From contig CALWVN010000001.1 of NCBI GenBank assembly GCA_944384995.1, positions 186,001 to 250,000 on the forward strand: a DNA stretch of 64,000 nucleotides, given 5' to 3'. Numbering within the stretch: the first letter of the stretch is position 1; the number at the start of each line of letters is the position of its first letter. A model generated the notes under the pieces. It had not been told where the DNA came from. It saw only the letters and a program-made list of their open reading frames with translations, and ran no database searches. This DNA is from an uncultured Clostridia bacterium (GTDB taxonomy: Bacteria > Bacillota > Clostridia > Oscillospirales > Acutalibacteraceae). Below are positions 57,013-64,000 of the stretch, piece after piece. Position numbers and translations under genes: made by a program.

Positions 57013-58119
57013 TTATGTAAAATTATCCACATAATCCTTCAGCTTTTTGCTTCGAGTCGGGTGGCGCAGCTTGCGCAGCGCCTTTGCCTCGATCTGCCGG
57101 ATTCGCTCACGTGTGACACCGAATTCACTGCCGACCTCTTCCAGCGTGCGCGGATGCCCATCCTCTAAACCGAACCGCAGGGAAAGCACCTTGGCTTCCC
57201 GATGCGTCAGCGTTTTGAGCACCTCGGAAAGCTGCTCTTTCAACAGCATGCGCGAAGCGGCATCCTCAGGCGCCAGCGCGTCTTCATCCGGAATAAAATC
57301 GCCGAGATGGCTGTCCTCTTCCTCACCGATGGGCGTTTGCAGGGAAACAGGCTCCTGCGAAACGCGCAGGATCTCACGCACCTTGTCCACCGGCATGTTC
57401 AGCTCCGCCGCGATCTCCTCCGCCGTCGGGTCGCGCCCGTTTTTATGCAGCAGCTGCGTATTCGTCTTTTTGACCTTGTTGATCGTTTCAACCATGTGTA
57501 CGGGAATACGGATGGTGCGCGCTTGATCGGCAATGGCACGCGTAATCGCCTGACGGATCCACCACGTTGCGTAGGTCGAGAATTTGAACCCCTTTGTGTA
57601 GTCGAACTTGTCCACGGCTTTAATAAGCCCCAGATTCCCCTCCTGGATCAGGTCGAGAAACTGCATGCCACGCCCGACGTACCGTTTTGCAATGCTTACG
57701 ACCAGTCGAAGGTTCGCTTCCGCGAGACGCTGCTTGGCCTGCTGGTCGTTTTCACTGATGCGCATGGCAAGCTCGATTTCTTCCTCCGGCGTCAGCAGCG
57801 GCACGCGGCCGATCTCTTTGAGATAGACCTTGACAGGGTCGTCCATGGCGGCCGTGCGGTTTTCCGACTCGGCAGCGGCAGCCTCCTGCCCTTTGGGCAT
57901 CTCGCTGTCGAAATTTAGATCGTCCAGCACCGAATCGCCCATGTCATCTACGATTTCGATATTCTGCGCCTCAATGGTCTCGTACAGACGGTCGAGGTCT
58001 TCCATGTCGAAATCCATTTCCAAAATCGCTGCATCGATCTCCTGTGTTGTCAGCTTTCCGGCAGCCTTACCTCTTTCCAAAAGTGCAGTGACAACTGATT
58101 TTTTATTCGTATTGTCCAT
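57013..58119 (-). CDS. rpoD: Housekeeping RNA polymerase sigma factor RpoD/SigA, copy 1
   Basis: A 368-residue primary sigma factor with the same regions as the neighbouring copy. It is the one next to dnaG, the standard place of rpoD in Firmicutes (dnaG-rpoD macromolecular synthesis operon), 34 nt downstream. Its N-terminal 40 residues ([14 protein letters not shown]), the 280-291 linker ([12 protein letters not shown]) and region 4 ([15 protein letters not shown]) differ from copy 2, and it ends DNFT. GAGGAC lies upstream of the ATG. The second copy follows in the same orientation. Confidence 0.96.
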   Translation of the reverse strand: MDNTNKKSVVTALLERGKAAGKLTTQEIDAAILEMDFDMEDLDRLYETIEAQNIEIVDDMGDSVLDDLNFDSEMPKGQEAAAAESENRTAAMDDPVKVYLKEIGRVPLLTPEEEIELAMRISENDQQAKQRLAEANLRLVVSIAKRYVGRGMQFLDLIQEGNLGLIKAVDKFDYTKGFKFSTYATWWIRQAITRAIADQARTIRIPVHMVETINKVKKTNTQLLHKNGRDPTAEEIAAELNMPVDKVREILRVSQEPVSLQTPIGEEEDSHLGDFIPDEDALAPEDAASRMLLKEQLSEVLKTLTHREAKVLSLRFGLEDGHPRTLEEVGSEFGVTRERIRQIEAKALRKLRHPTRSKKLKDYVDNFT

Positions 58120-58153
58120 ATTCTGTCCTCACACAAAATAATAAGCTCCGAAA

Positions 58154-59920
58154 TCAGTTCGGGCGAAAGAGCTTTAAGAAATCAGCATCGGAAAGCGCCG
58201 CCGGATCTTCAAGCCCGGACTTAGCCTTTTCCTGCGCCAACACGCGGATACAATCCCGGCACTCTTCAGGCGTGTCGGCAAGATTCGGGATGAGCGTCTG
58301 AATCGCGGCGACTGCGCTTTTTTCTTCAGCGGTGAACGAATCCTCCAACATGGAGAGCGAAAAATGCCCATGCTGTGAAATACAGCCCGCAACAGCATCA
58401 AACACGCGTGCATTAAAGGCGGTCACAAAATTTTCAGTCTTTACTTCTTCCTTAATTTGACTGAAAAACTCCGGATTATGCATAAAAGACGCGAGCAGCG
58501 TTTCTTCGGCTTTCGCTGCGCGCAAATGCTTTGCACGTTCGGGATTCACCGTATCCACCGCTTTTTGTGCAGGAGCGGAAAGCTCGCGGATGTCACGCAG
58601 TCGGTTTTGGGTTTTACGCTTCACATTTCCGCTTCGGATCGTCTTTGTCCTTGACAGGATCGCATCTTTAGAGACAGAAGTTTCATCGGCAAGCCGTGCG
58701 GCGTAAATATCGCGCTCCACGGGGCTTGCAACATCGGCAAGCACCTGGCAGGCATCCTCCAAAAAAGAAGCTTTCCCGTCCGACGTGGAAACGTCGTGCG
58801 CAGAACGTGCCTGTAAAATACGGTATTCCACATCGTTTGCCGCATCATTCAACAGCGCACGGAAACGTTCAGGTCCGTGTGTTTTAATGATCTCATCAGG
58901 ATCTTTGCCGCCCTGCATACGGATGACCTTCACATGAATCGTCGTCTTTTCAAACACGGAAAGCGCACGGCGTACCGCCTTTTGACCTGCCTCATCATTG
59001 TCGTAGCAAAGCAGGACTTCCGAAGTGTAGCGGGAAAGCAACGACGCCTGCTGCTCGGTCAGCGCCGTACCCAAGCCCGCAACGGCGTTGTCAAAACCGG
59101 CTTGGTGGAGCGCCACCACATCCATGTTTCCCTCACACAGGATTAGATTTCCGGCTTTGGACTTGCGTGCAAAATTCAGCGCAAACAAGTTTTCACCTTT
59201 CTTATAAATCAACGTATCGCTTGTATTAACGTACTTGCGCGGTGCACCGCTGACAAGCGCACGTCCGCTGAACGCTAAAACGTTGCCGCGCAGATCTATG
59301 ATCGGGAACATGACACGTTCGGAGAAAGCATCATAATAGCTTTTAGAACCGCCGCGCTCACGCATACGCAGCAAATTGGCTTCATACAGTTCACGGTCGG
59401 AAAAGCCCTCGTGGTTTAAATAGCGGCGCAGATTCTCCCACCCGGGGGGCGCAAAGCCAAGCCCGAATTTGCGAATCGTTTTATCCGTTAACCCGCGTTC
59501 GTGAAAATAGGTAAGCCCCGCCTCGCCTGCCGGGGAATACAGGGTGTTGTGAAAATAGCGCGCGGCAAGGCGGTTCGCCTCAAACATCCTGCGCCGCTTT
59601 TCATACAGCCCCGCATCATAACCGCTGTCCTGCGGAACGGCCAACCCGACACGATCCGCAAGCAAACGGACCGCCTCGGTGTAATCTAAATTTTCAATAT
59701 TTTTAATAAAGGTGATCACATCACCGCCGTTGCCGCAGCCGAAACAATAATACGACTGTGTTTCGGGGTAAACGGTGAAGGACGGCGTTTTCTCATTGTG
59801 AAACGGGCAAAGTCCCGTTAAGATTCGCCCGCGACGCTTAAGGGTCACATAAGACGACGCCACGGACTCCATATCTGCGCGCGCGCGAAGCTCCGACAAA
59901 AAGTTCTCTGAAAAAGCCAT
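58154..59920 (-). CDS. dnaG: DNA primase DnaG
   Basis: The 588-residue protein has the N-terminal zinc finger (Cys38, His41, Cys59, Cys62: CPFHNEKTPSF and YYCFGCG), the RNA polymerase core, a TOPRIM domain (LCEGNMDVVALHQAG, LCYDNDEAG) and a C-terminal helicase-binding domain. It makes primers for replication. GAGGTG lies 6 nt before the ATG at 59920 and overlaps an in-frame GTG, which is rejected. It precedes both rpoD copies and follows dgt by 28 nt. Confidence 0.97.
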   Translation of the reverse strand: MAFSENFLSELRARADMESVASSYVTLKRRGRILTGLCPFHNEKTPSFTVYPETQSYYCFGCGNGGDVITFIKNIENLDYTEAVRLLADRVGLAVPQDSGYDAGLYEKRRRMFEANRLAARYFHNTLYSPAGEAGLTYFHERGLTDKTIRKFGLGFAPPGWENLRRYLNHEGFSDRELYEANLLRMRERGGSKSYYDAFSERVMFPIIDLRGNVLAFSGRALVSGAPRKYVNTSDTLIYKKGENLFALNFARKSKAGNLILCEGNMDVVALHQAGFDNAVAGLGTALTEQQASLLSRYTSEVLLCYDNDEAGQKAVRRALSVFEKTTIHVKVIRMQGGKDPDEIIKTHGPERFRALLNDAANDVEYRILQARSAHDVSTSDGKASFLEDACQVLADVASPVERDIYAARLADETSVSKDAILSRTKTIRSGNVKRKTQNRLRDIRELSAPAQKAVDTVNPERAKHLRAAKAEETLLASFMHNPEFFSQIKEEVKTENFVTAFNARVFDAVAGCISQHGHFSLSMLEDSFTAEEKSAVAAIQTLIPNLADTPEECRDCIRVLAQEKAKSGLEDPAALSDADFLKLFRPN

Positions 59921-59948
59921 GGCCGTCACCTCTTTTCAATATCAAAAA

Positions 59949-60962
59949 TTATCCAAGCCCTTTTTCTAACCAAGCGGTCGGGATAAACAAACGCTGATAC
60001 ACGCTCAGCACATAGCGGTCAGACATGCTGGCAACATAATCGCACGCCGCGCGTGCCGCCCCTTCTTCAATAACCGTCAGCCAGCAGGACGACGGCATAA
60101 GGTTCGGATTCTCCGAAAAATATGTATACAGACTTTTGATCAGCGCTTCGGCCTTTTTTTCTTCGCCTTTGCAAACAGGATTCGTGTACACATTTTTAAA
60201 CATAAAGCGGTTTAGCTCGGAAAGCGCCTGTTCCACATCGAGCGCCATAGCGATCGAGCCTGTACTGTTGTCAATGACGGAACGCACCAGCGTATCGATA
60301 CGTTTTGATTTGTTTTCGCCGAGCGTTGTGCGCACATCCAACGGGATATCACTTTCCGCCATGACGCCCGCGCGCACCGCGTCGTCAATATCGTGGTTTA
60401 AATAGGCGATCTTGTCCGCCAGGCGGACAATGCGGCCTTCCAGCGTGGCTGCCTGCTCACCGGTTGTATGGCGAACGATGCCGTCGCGCACTTCAAAGGT
60501 CAGATTCAAGCCCCTGCCGCCTTTTTCGAGCTTGTCCACCACGCGCAGACTGTGTTCGTAATGGCGAAAGCCGCCGTCGTATATTTCGTCCAGAGCGCGC
60601 TCGCCCGCATGGCCGAACGGCGTATGCCCAAGGTCATGTCCGAGTGCGATCGCTTCGGTCAAATCTTCGTTTAAGCGCAGCGCCCGCGCGATCGTACGCG
60701 CGATTTGGGAGACCTCCAGCGTGTGCGTCAAACGGGTACGGTAGTGGTCGCCCTCAGGAGAAAGGAATACCTGCGTTTTGTGCTTGAGTCTGCGAAATGC
60801 GTTGCAATGAAGAATTCTATCCCGATCACGCTGAAACGCTGTTCGAACATCACATTCCGGCTCTTCACGCAATCTGCCGCGCGTATCTGCGCAATGACAG
60901 GCTTTTTCGGAAAGCGTAAGTTCTTCGATCTCAAGCGTTCTTTCCCGAATGGATTTCGCCAA
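59949..60962 (-). CDS. dgt: Deoxyguanosinetriphosphate triphosphohydrolase-like protein
   Basis: About 337 residues with the HD phosphohydrolase motif: HTLEVSQIARTIARAL and LGHDLGHTPFGHAGERAL, and the typical FQRDRDRILHCNAFRRLKHK start of the Dgt family. It would hydrolyse dNTPs to nucleosides and triphosphate. An ATG at 60968 is only 2 nt after GGAGG, while a TTG at 60962 is 8 nt away, so TTG is preferred. It precedes dnaG, as in many Clostridia. Confidence 0.9.
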   Translation of the reverse strand: MAKSIRERTLEIEELTLSEKACHCADTRGRLREEPECDVRTAFQRDRDRILHCNAFRRLKHKTQVFLSPEGDHYRTRLTHTLEVSQIARTIARALRLNEDLTEAIALGHDLGHTPFGHAGERALDEIYDGGFRHYEHSLRVVDKLEKGGRGLNLTFEVRDGIVRHTTGEQAATLEGRIVRLADKIAYLNHDIDDAVRAGVMAESDIPLDVRTTLGENKSKRIDTLVRSVIDNSTGSIAMALDVEQALSELNRFMFKNVYTNPVCKGEEKKAEALIKSLYTYFSENPNLMPSSCWLTVIEEGAARAACDYVASMSDRYVLSVYQRLFIPTAWLEKGLG

Positions 60963-61020
60963 GCACATGACCTCCTTAAACACATCTGATTTTTAATACG
61001 CAAAAATAAGAAATTTCCCT

Positions 61021-61644
61021 TTATTTTTCGGCAAATTTTTCACCGAGTTTTTCGAGCTTGACCTTACCTGCCGAAAGGTCGAAGACTTTATCATAAAGCA
61101 GCGTTGCTTTTTCGCCGGGCAGAACGATCTCAAGCGTGACGTCTTGCGTAAATTCGGTTTTAAGCACCTTGGCGTCAAAGCTCTCCAAAAGCTTCAATAG
61201 TTTCCCATGGAACGCATAGTCGACATTTGCACGAAAAACCGTCTGTTGCTGCATGACGACGATCCCGGCCGCTTCCAGCGCCAAATGTGCCGAGTGGGAA
61301 TATGCGCGCACGAGACCGCCGCCGCCGAGCAGAATCCCGCCGAAATAGCGTGTAACGACGATAACCGCATCCAAAATATCCGCTTTTTCCAAAACGTCCA
61401 AAACAGGTACGCCCGCCGTGCCCTGCGGTTCGCCGTCATCGCTGTACCGCTTCACACCGCCGGCTCTGAGCCGATAAGCAAACACATTGTGCCGCGCGTC
61501 GCGATGCTGACGGCGGATCTCAGTTATGAAAGTCTGTGCCTGCAATTCATCTCTGACGGGTGCAACCGCGCCGATGAAGCGCGACCGCTTTTCCGTGAAT
61601 TCGGCAACGGCGTTTTGATGCACGGTTTTATAGGTTTCGCTCAC
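61021..61644 (-). CDS. yigZ: YigZ/IMPACT family protein
   Basis: The 207-residue protein has the UPF0029 N-terminal domain (EFTEKRSRFIGAV, HNVFAYRL, YSDDGEPQGTAGVPVL, VVTRYFGGILLGGGGLVRAY) and the DUF1949 ferredoxin-like C-terminal domain. Eukaryotic IMPACT affects translation control; the bacterial role is not settled. The start is GTG at 61644, 5 nt after GGGGTG. The reading frame extends further upstream, but that part lies next to the rpmE terminator and is not expected to be translated. Confidence 0.88.
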   Translation of the reverse strand: MSETYKTVHQNAVAEFTEKRSRFIGAVAPVRDELQAQTFITEIRRQHRDARHNVFAYRLRAGGVKRYSDDGEPQGTAGVPVLDVLEKADILDAVIVVTRYFGGILLGGGGLVRAYSHSAHLALEAAGIVVMQQQTVFRANVDYAFHGKLLKLLESFDAKVLKTEFTQDVTLEIVLPGEKATLLYDKVFDLSAGKVKLEKLGEKFAEK

Positions 61645-61660
61645 AAGGTCACCCCAAAGA

Positions 61661-61690
61661 AAAAAGCGGCACAAACCTGCACCGCTTTTT
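61661..61690 (-). terminator. Terminator of rpmE
   Basis: AAAAAGCGG (61661-61669) and CCGCTTTTT (61682-61690) form a 9-bp stem with a 12-nt loop; on the minus strand the stem is followed by a T run. It lies between rpmE and the GTG start of yigZ. Confidence 0.8.
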
Positions 61691-61692
61691 GC

Positions 61693-61902
61693 TTATTTCT
61701 TTGCGTCCAGATTGAATCTTCTGTTGAAGCGATCCACACGCCCGCCGGTATCTACAAGCTTTTGCTTGCCGGTGAAGAAAGGATGGCATTTGGAACAAAT
61801 GTCCACGCGCAGCTCCGATTTTGTGGAGCGCGTCTCAAATTCATTGCCGCAGGCACATTTCACAGTCGCGGTTTTGTATTCGGGATGAACACCCTGTTTC
61901 AT
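61693..61902 (-). CDS. rpmE: 50S ribosomal protein L31, zinc-binding type
   Basis: The 69-residue protein begins [19 protein letters not shown] and contains the zinc-type cysteines (CAC near 16-18 and [13 protein letters not shown]). L31 bridges the ribosomal subunits and is a zinc reservoir. GAGGTG lies 7 nt before the ATG at 61902 and only 1 nt from another ATG at 61908, so 61902 is chosen. It has its own promoter and terminator. Confidence 0.96.
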   Translation of the reverse strand: MKQGVHPEYKTATVKCACGNEFETRSTKSELRVDICSKCHPFFTGKQKLVDTGGRVDRFNRRFNLDAKK

Positions 61903-61944
61903 TTTCATTCACCTCTTTCGGGATTCCATCAAATCAGCATAGGG

Positions 61945-61973
61945 ATTTTACCACAACGCCGAAAAAAAAGCAA
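61945..61973 (-). promoter_or_regulatory. Sigma-A promoter of rpmE
   Basis: On the minus strand TTGCTT (61973-61968), a 17-bp spacer and TAAAAT (61950-61945), about 40 nt before the rpmE start. Confidence 0.7.
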
Positions 61974-61992
61974 GTCTTTTTTTCTAAAAGTA

Positions 61993-64000
61993 CTAAATAT
62001 TTACGCGAATGGCTTGCCCAAGCGCAAAGGAATACAAATATGCCTCCCGCACTTCCGCTTCAAAGATCTGCTTTGCAGCATAAGCGTAAACGCTTAGCTG
62101 TGTTTTGTATCTGGCGGCAAGCTCTTCGGGCGCACGGACACGGTCTGTCTTATAATCCACGAGCACGATGTCACCGTTTTCGCCGAACGCACAGTCGATT
62201 ATACCCTGCAGCAGCACCTGTTCATTTTCAAACGCCGGATCATCTTTTTCAATTGCTTTTTTCGCAGGCAAAAAAACGGTAAATTTCTGTTCGCGGCAGA
62301 CAAAATCCGCTTTTTCCATACGCGTAAGCAGCGGAGAATGTAAAAACGCTGTCAGTGCCGCGCGATCAAGCACTTCACAGGCTTCCTGCGTCAGCTTGCC
62401 GATTTGGCAAAGGCGGCGGATCTCTGCTTCCAGATCCTGCTTTGCAGCTGCAAAATCACAATACTGGGCAAAGGTGTGGGTCGCCGTACCACGCATAGCA
62501 GGCGTCATACCGCCTTTTCCGAGAAACGCAGGTCTTGCCTCGGCGAAGAATGAAAACACATCATCACGCGCATTGAGCGCAGAGGCGCTGATTTTTGCCG
62601 GACAGGCGCGCAAAGGCAGGAAAGGATAAACATATTCTATCCTTTCTTTCAGTGTCTGCATAAGCACAGGATCCGCTTTTGCATAAATCTGCGCGGCTTC
62701 CACGGATGGGTCTTCCTGCACTGCATCTCGCGGCACGACGACATGCAAACGAAATTCGGTCTTCGCCTCTTTTTCTCCTGTATAATCTGCCAGAATGCGC
62801 AGTGCTTGGGCGTCAGGGTGTTTCATATATGCTGCGCAGATCCAGGAAAGATAGTTATTCATGCTTTGCACATATGCAGTCGAAACGCTCGTCTCACCGA
62901 GCACATCCTCTGCCGCTTTTTGGGCGATGCGGGCCGTGCCGGTTTGACCGTTTCCAGAGCCTACAAGGATCAGCCGTTCTTTGGCACGTGTCAGCGCAAC
63001 ATACAGCACCCGCAGCTCTTCCGCCTGTGCGTCCGCCTGAATCCCGAGCTTTGCCGCTACATACGGAACGGAAGGGAAGCTGCGCCGCCCATTCGGATCA
63101 TATATTTTCAATCCGAGTTTCATCTTTGGGTGGATCAGCAATGGCTTCCTTTGATCGGAGGCGTTGAAAGCTGCGCCGCATTTGGCGAGGAATACTACAG
63201 GGAACTCCAGACCTTTGCTCTTGTGGATCGTCATAATACGCACAACGTCGGCATATTCGGAAACGCCTGTTGCCGCCTCCACATTTGCTTCATTGTCCTG
63301 CAGACGATTCAAGTACCGCAAGAATCCGGAAAGGCTGTTATTGCCGATTTCGGCATAGCTTTCCGCATAGCGCAGCAAAAGCTGTAAATTCAGTTTTCGG
63401 TTTTCACCACCCGGCATTGCACCGACGATCGCTTGAAAACCGGTCGTCTCATAAATGCTGCGAAGCAGCGCTGCGGGCGTAAGCGCGGTGGAAAGTGCAT
63501 GCAGTTCACGATAATCCGCCAAAAATCTGCGGCACTTGTCCAGATCCGCACGTGAAAGCTTACAAAACAGAGGCTCATCATGCGAGAGCATTTTGATTTC
63601 GGCAAGCTCGTCAGGCGTAAATCCCCAGATCGGCGAAAACAGACAGGCGCACAGCGGGACATCGTCATACGGGTTGTTGAGCGCTTTCAGAAGAGAAACC
63701 ATGGTACGAATTTCCCGCATGGCAAAAAAGCCGCCTTTTTTTTGATAAAACGCCGGAATGCCTGCTTCCTCAAGCGCGTCAAAATACTGTTCGCCACCCG
63801 TAAGCGAGCGCATCAGAATGCAGATGTCCCCATAGCGCACGGGGCGGGTGCCGCCGTTTTCATTCGAGACGGGCGTCTTATCGGCGATCATGGTTTGAAT
63901 ACACTGCGCAATATGCGCCGCCTCAGGCGAAATGCGATCTACCCTTCCGGCGCTTTCGGGCAGCAAATGCAGCTCTACAGGGGCGTCTTCTGCCGAATCA
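61993..64000 (-). CDS. addA: ATP-dependent helicase/nuclease subunit AddA, C-terminal part
   Basis: About 669 residues of a larger protein (full AddA is about 1,200) are inside the window; the 5' part lies beyond the right edge, where the frame is open through base 64000. Visible are UvrD-like helicase motifs (ICILMRS, TIHKSKGLEFPVVFLAKCG, LRVLYVALTRAKERLIL) and the C-terminal RecB-type nuclease with GIIDCAFGENGDIVLVDYKTD. AddAB processes double-strand breaks for recombination. It ends 20 nt before the rpmE promoter. Confidence 0.95.
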   Translation of the reverse strand, partial: DSAEDAPVELHLLPESAGRVDRISPEAAHIAQCIQTMIADKTPVSNENGGTRPVRYGDICILMRSLTGGEQYFDALEEAGIPAFYQKKGGFFAMREIRTMVSLLKALNNPYDDVPLCACLFSPIWGFTPDELAEIKMLSHDEPLFCKLSRADLDKCRRFLADYRELHALSTALTPAALLRSIYETTGFQAIVGAMPGGENRKLNLQLLLRYAESYAEIGNNSLSGFLRYLNRLQDNEANVEAATGVSEYADVVRIMTIHKSKGLEFPVVFLAKCGAAFNASDQRKPLLIHPKMKLGLKIYDPNGRRSFPSVPYVAAKLGIQADAQAEELRVLYVALTRAKERLILVGSGNGQTGTARIAQKAAEDVLGETSVSTAYVQSMNNYLSWICAAYMKHPDAQALRILADYTGEKEAKTEFRLHVVVPRDAVQEDPSVEAAQIYAKADPVLMQTLKERIEYVYPFLPLRACPAKISASALNARDDVFSFFAEARPAFLGKGGMTPAMRGTATHTFAQYCDFAAAKQDLEAEIRRLCQIGKLTQEACEVLDRAALTAFLHSPLLTRMEKADFVCREQKFTVFLPAKKAIEKDDPAFENEQVLLQGIIDCAFGENGDIVLVDYKTDRVRAPEELAARYKTQLSVYAYAAKQIFEAEVREAYLYSFALGQAIRVNI

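Noticed and set aside
56184-57918. Similar open frames antisense to both rpoD copies
   Set aside because: They look like a repeated gene only because the sense rpoD genes are duplicated; the antisense products have no known domain.
1-64000. CRISPR array, rRNA or tRNA genes
   Set aside because: No regularly spaced direct repeats, no rRNA signatures and no T-loop/acceptor pattern of a tRNA gene were seen on either strand.

Overview
The window looks like a chromosomal segment of an endospore-forming Gram-positive bacterium of the class Clostridia, most likely from the Oscillospiraceae/Ruminococcaceae side. The evidence is gene content and order. It carries a complete spoIIIA operon (AA to AH), spmA-spmB, cwlD and a SpoIIM-like gene. 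It also has asp23-nusB-xseA-xseB-ispA-dxs-tlyA-nadK-argR-recN, queA-tgt-yajC, dnaG-rpoD and tepA-spoIIIE. Regulatory RNAs are of Firmicute type (lysine riboswitch, tyrosine T-box) and vegetative promoters fit TTGACA-N17-TATAAT. Genus cannot be settled from this sequence. No rRNA, tRNA, CRISPR array, prophage or insertion sequence was seen.

Layout. 0-3.1 kb: end of a glycolytic operon (tpiA tail, gpmI), spmA-spmB on the other strand, and a divergent AbrB-type regulator. 3.1-7 kb (minus): acn-icd-rex, the oxidative branch from citrate to 2-oxoglutarate joined to the NADH sensor Rex. 7-11.7 kb (plus): tepA, spoIIIE/ftsK, a ComEC-like metallo-beta-lactamase-fold protein and a DUF3006 protein. 11.7-18.5 kb (plus): rpsB-tsf, cwlD, radA, then a small unknown gene leading into nanA-nanE and a HAD phosphatase. 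18.5-19.4 kb (minus): two NUDIX genes. 19.4-20.5 kb: an AT-rich stretch without recognisable genes but with a 28-bp inverted repeat, next to a tyrosine recombinase gene.

21.5-25.5 kb (minus): SpoIIM-like protein, a TIGR04086-like membrane protein, yajC, tgt and queA. 25.5-29.1 kb (plus): lysine-riboswitch-controlled asd-dapA-dapB plus a free-standing double-ACT protein. 29.1-41 kb (minus): a NimA-like flavoprotein, T-box-controlled tyrS, and the long recN-to-asp23 operon (DNA repair, arginine regulation, NAD kinase, isoprenoid entry, exonuclease VII, NusB). 41-45.7 kb (minus): the spoIIIA operon. 45.8-48.7 kb (plus): a YfhO-family membrane protein.

48.7-54.3 kb (minus): a branched-chain amino acid ABC transporter (livJ-H-M-G-F) with a cytidylate-kinase-like gene at its end. 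54.4-55.8 kb (minus): an exported cohesin/Ig-like/dockerin protein and dCMP deaminase. 55.9-61 kb (minus): dgt, dnaG and two tandem, nearly identical housekeeping sigma factor genes. 61-64 kb (minus): yigZ, rpmE and the C-terminal two thirds of addA, cut by the window edge.

The most unusual points are the tandem rpoD pair, the cohesin-plus-dockerin protein, the orphan ACT protein under a lysine riboswitch, a terminator hairpin that contains the next gene's ribosome binding site, the strong hairpins between livJ and livH, the 92-nt spoIIIAA/AB overlap, and the 28-bp inverted repeat in the AT-rich island beside the recombinase.
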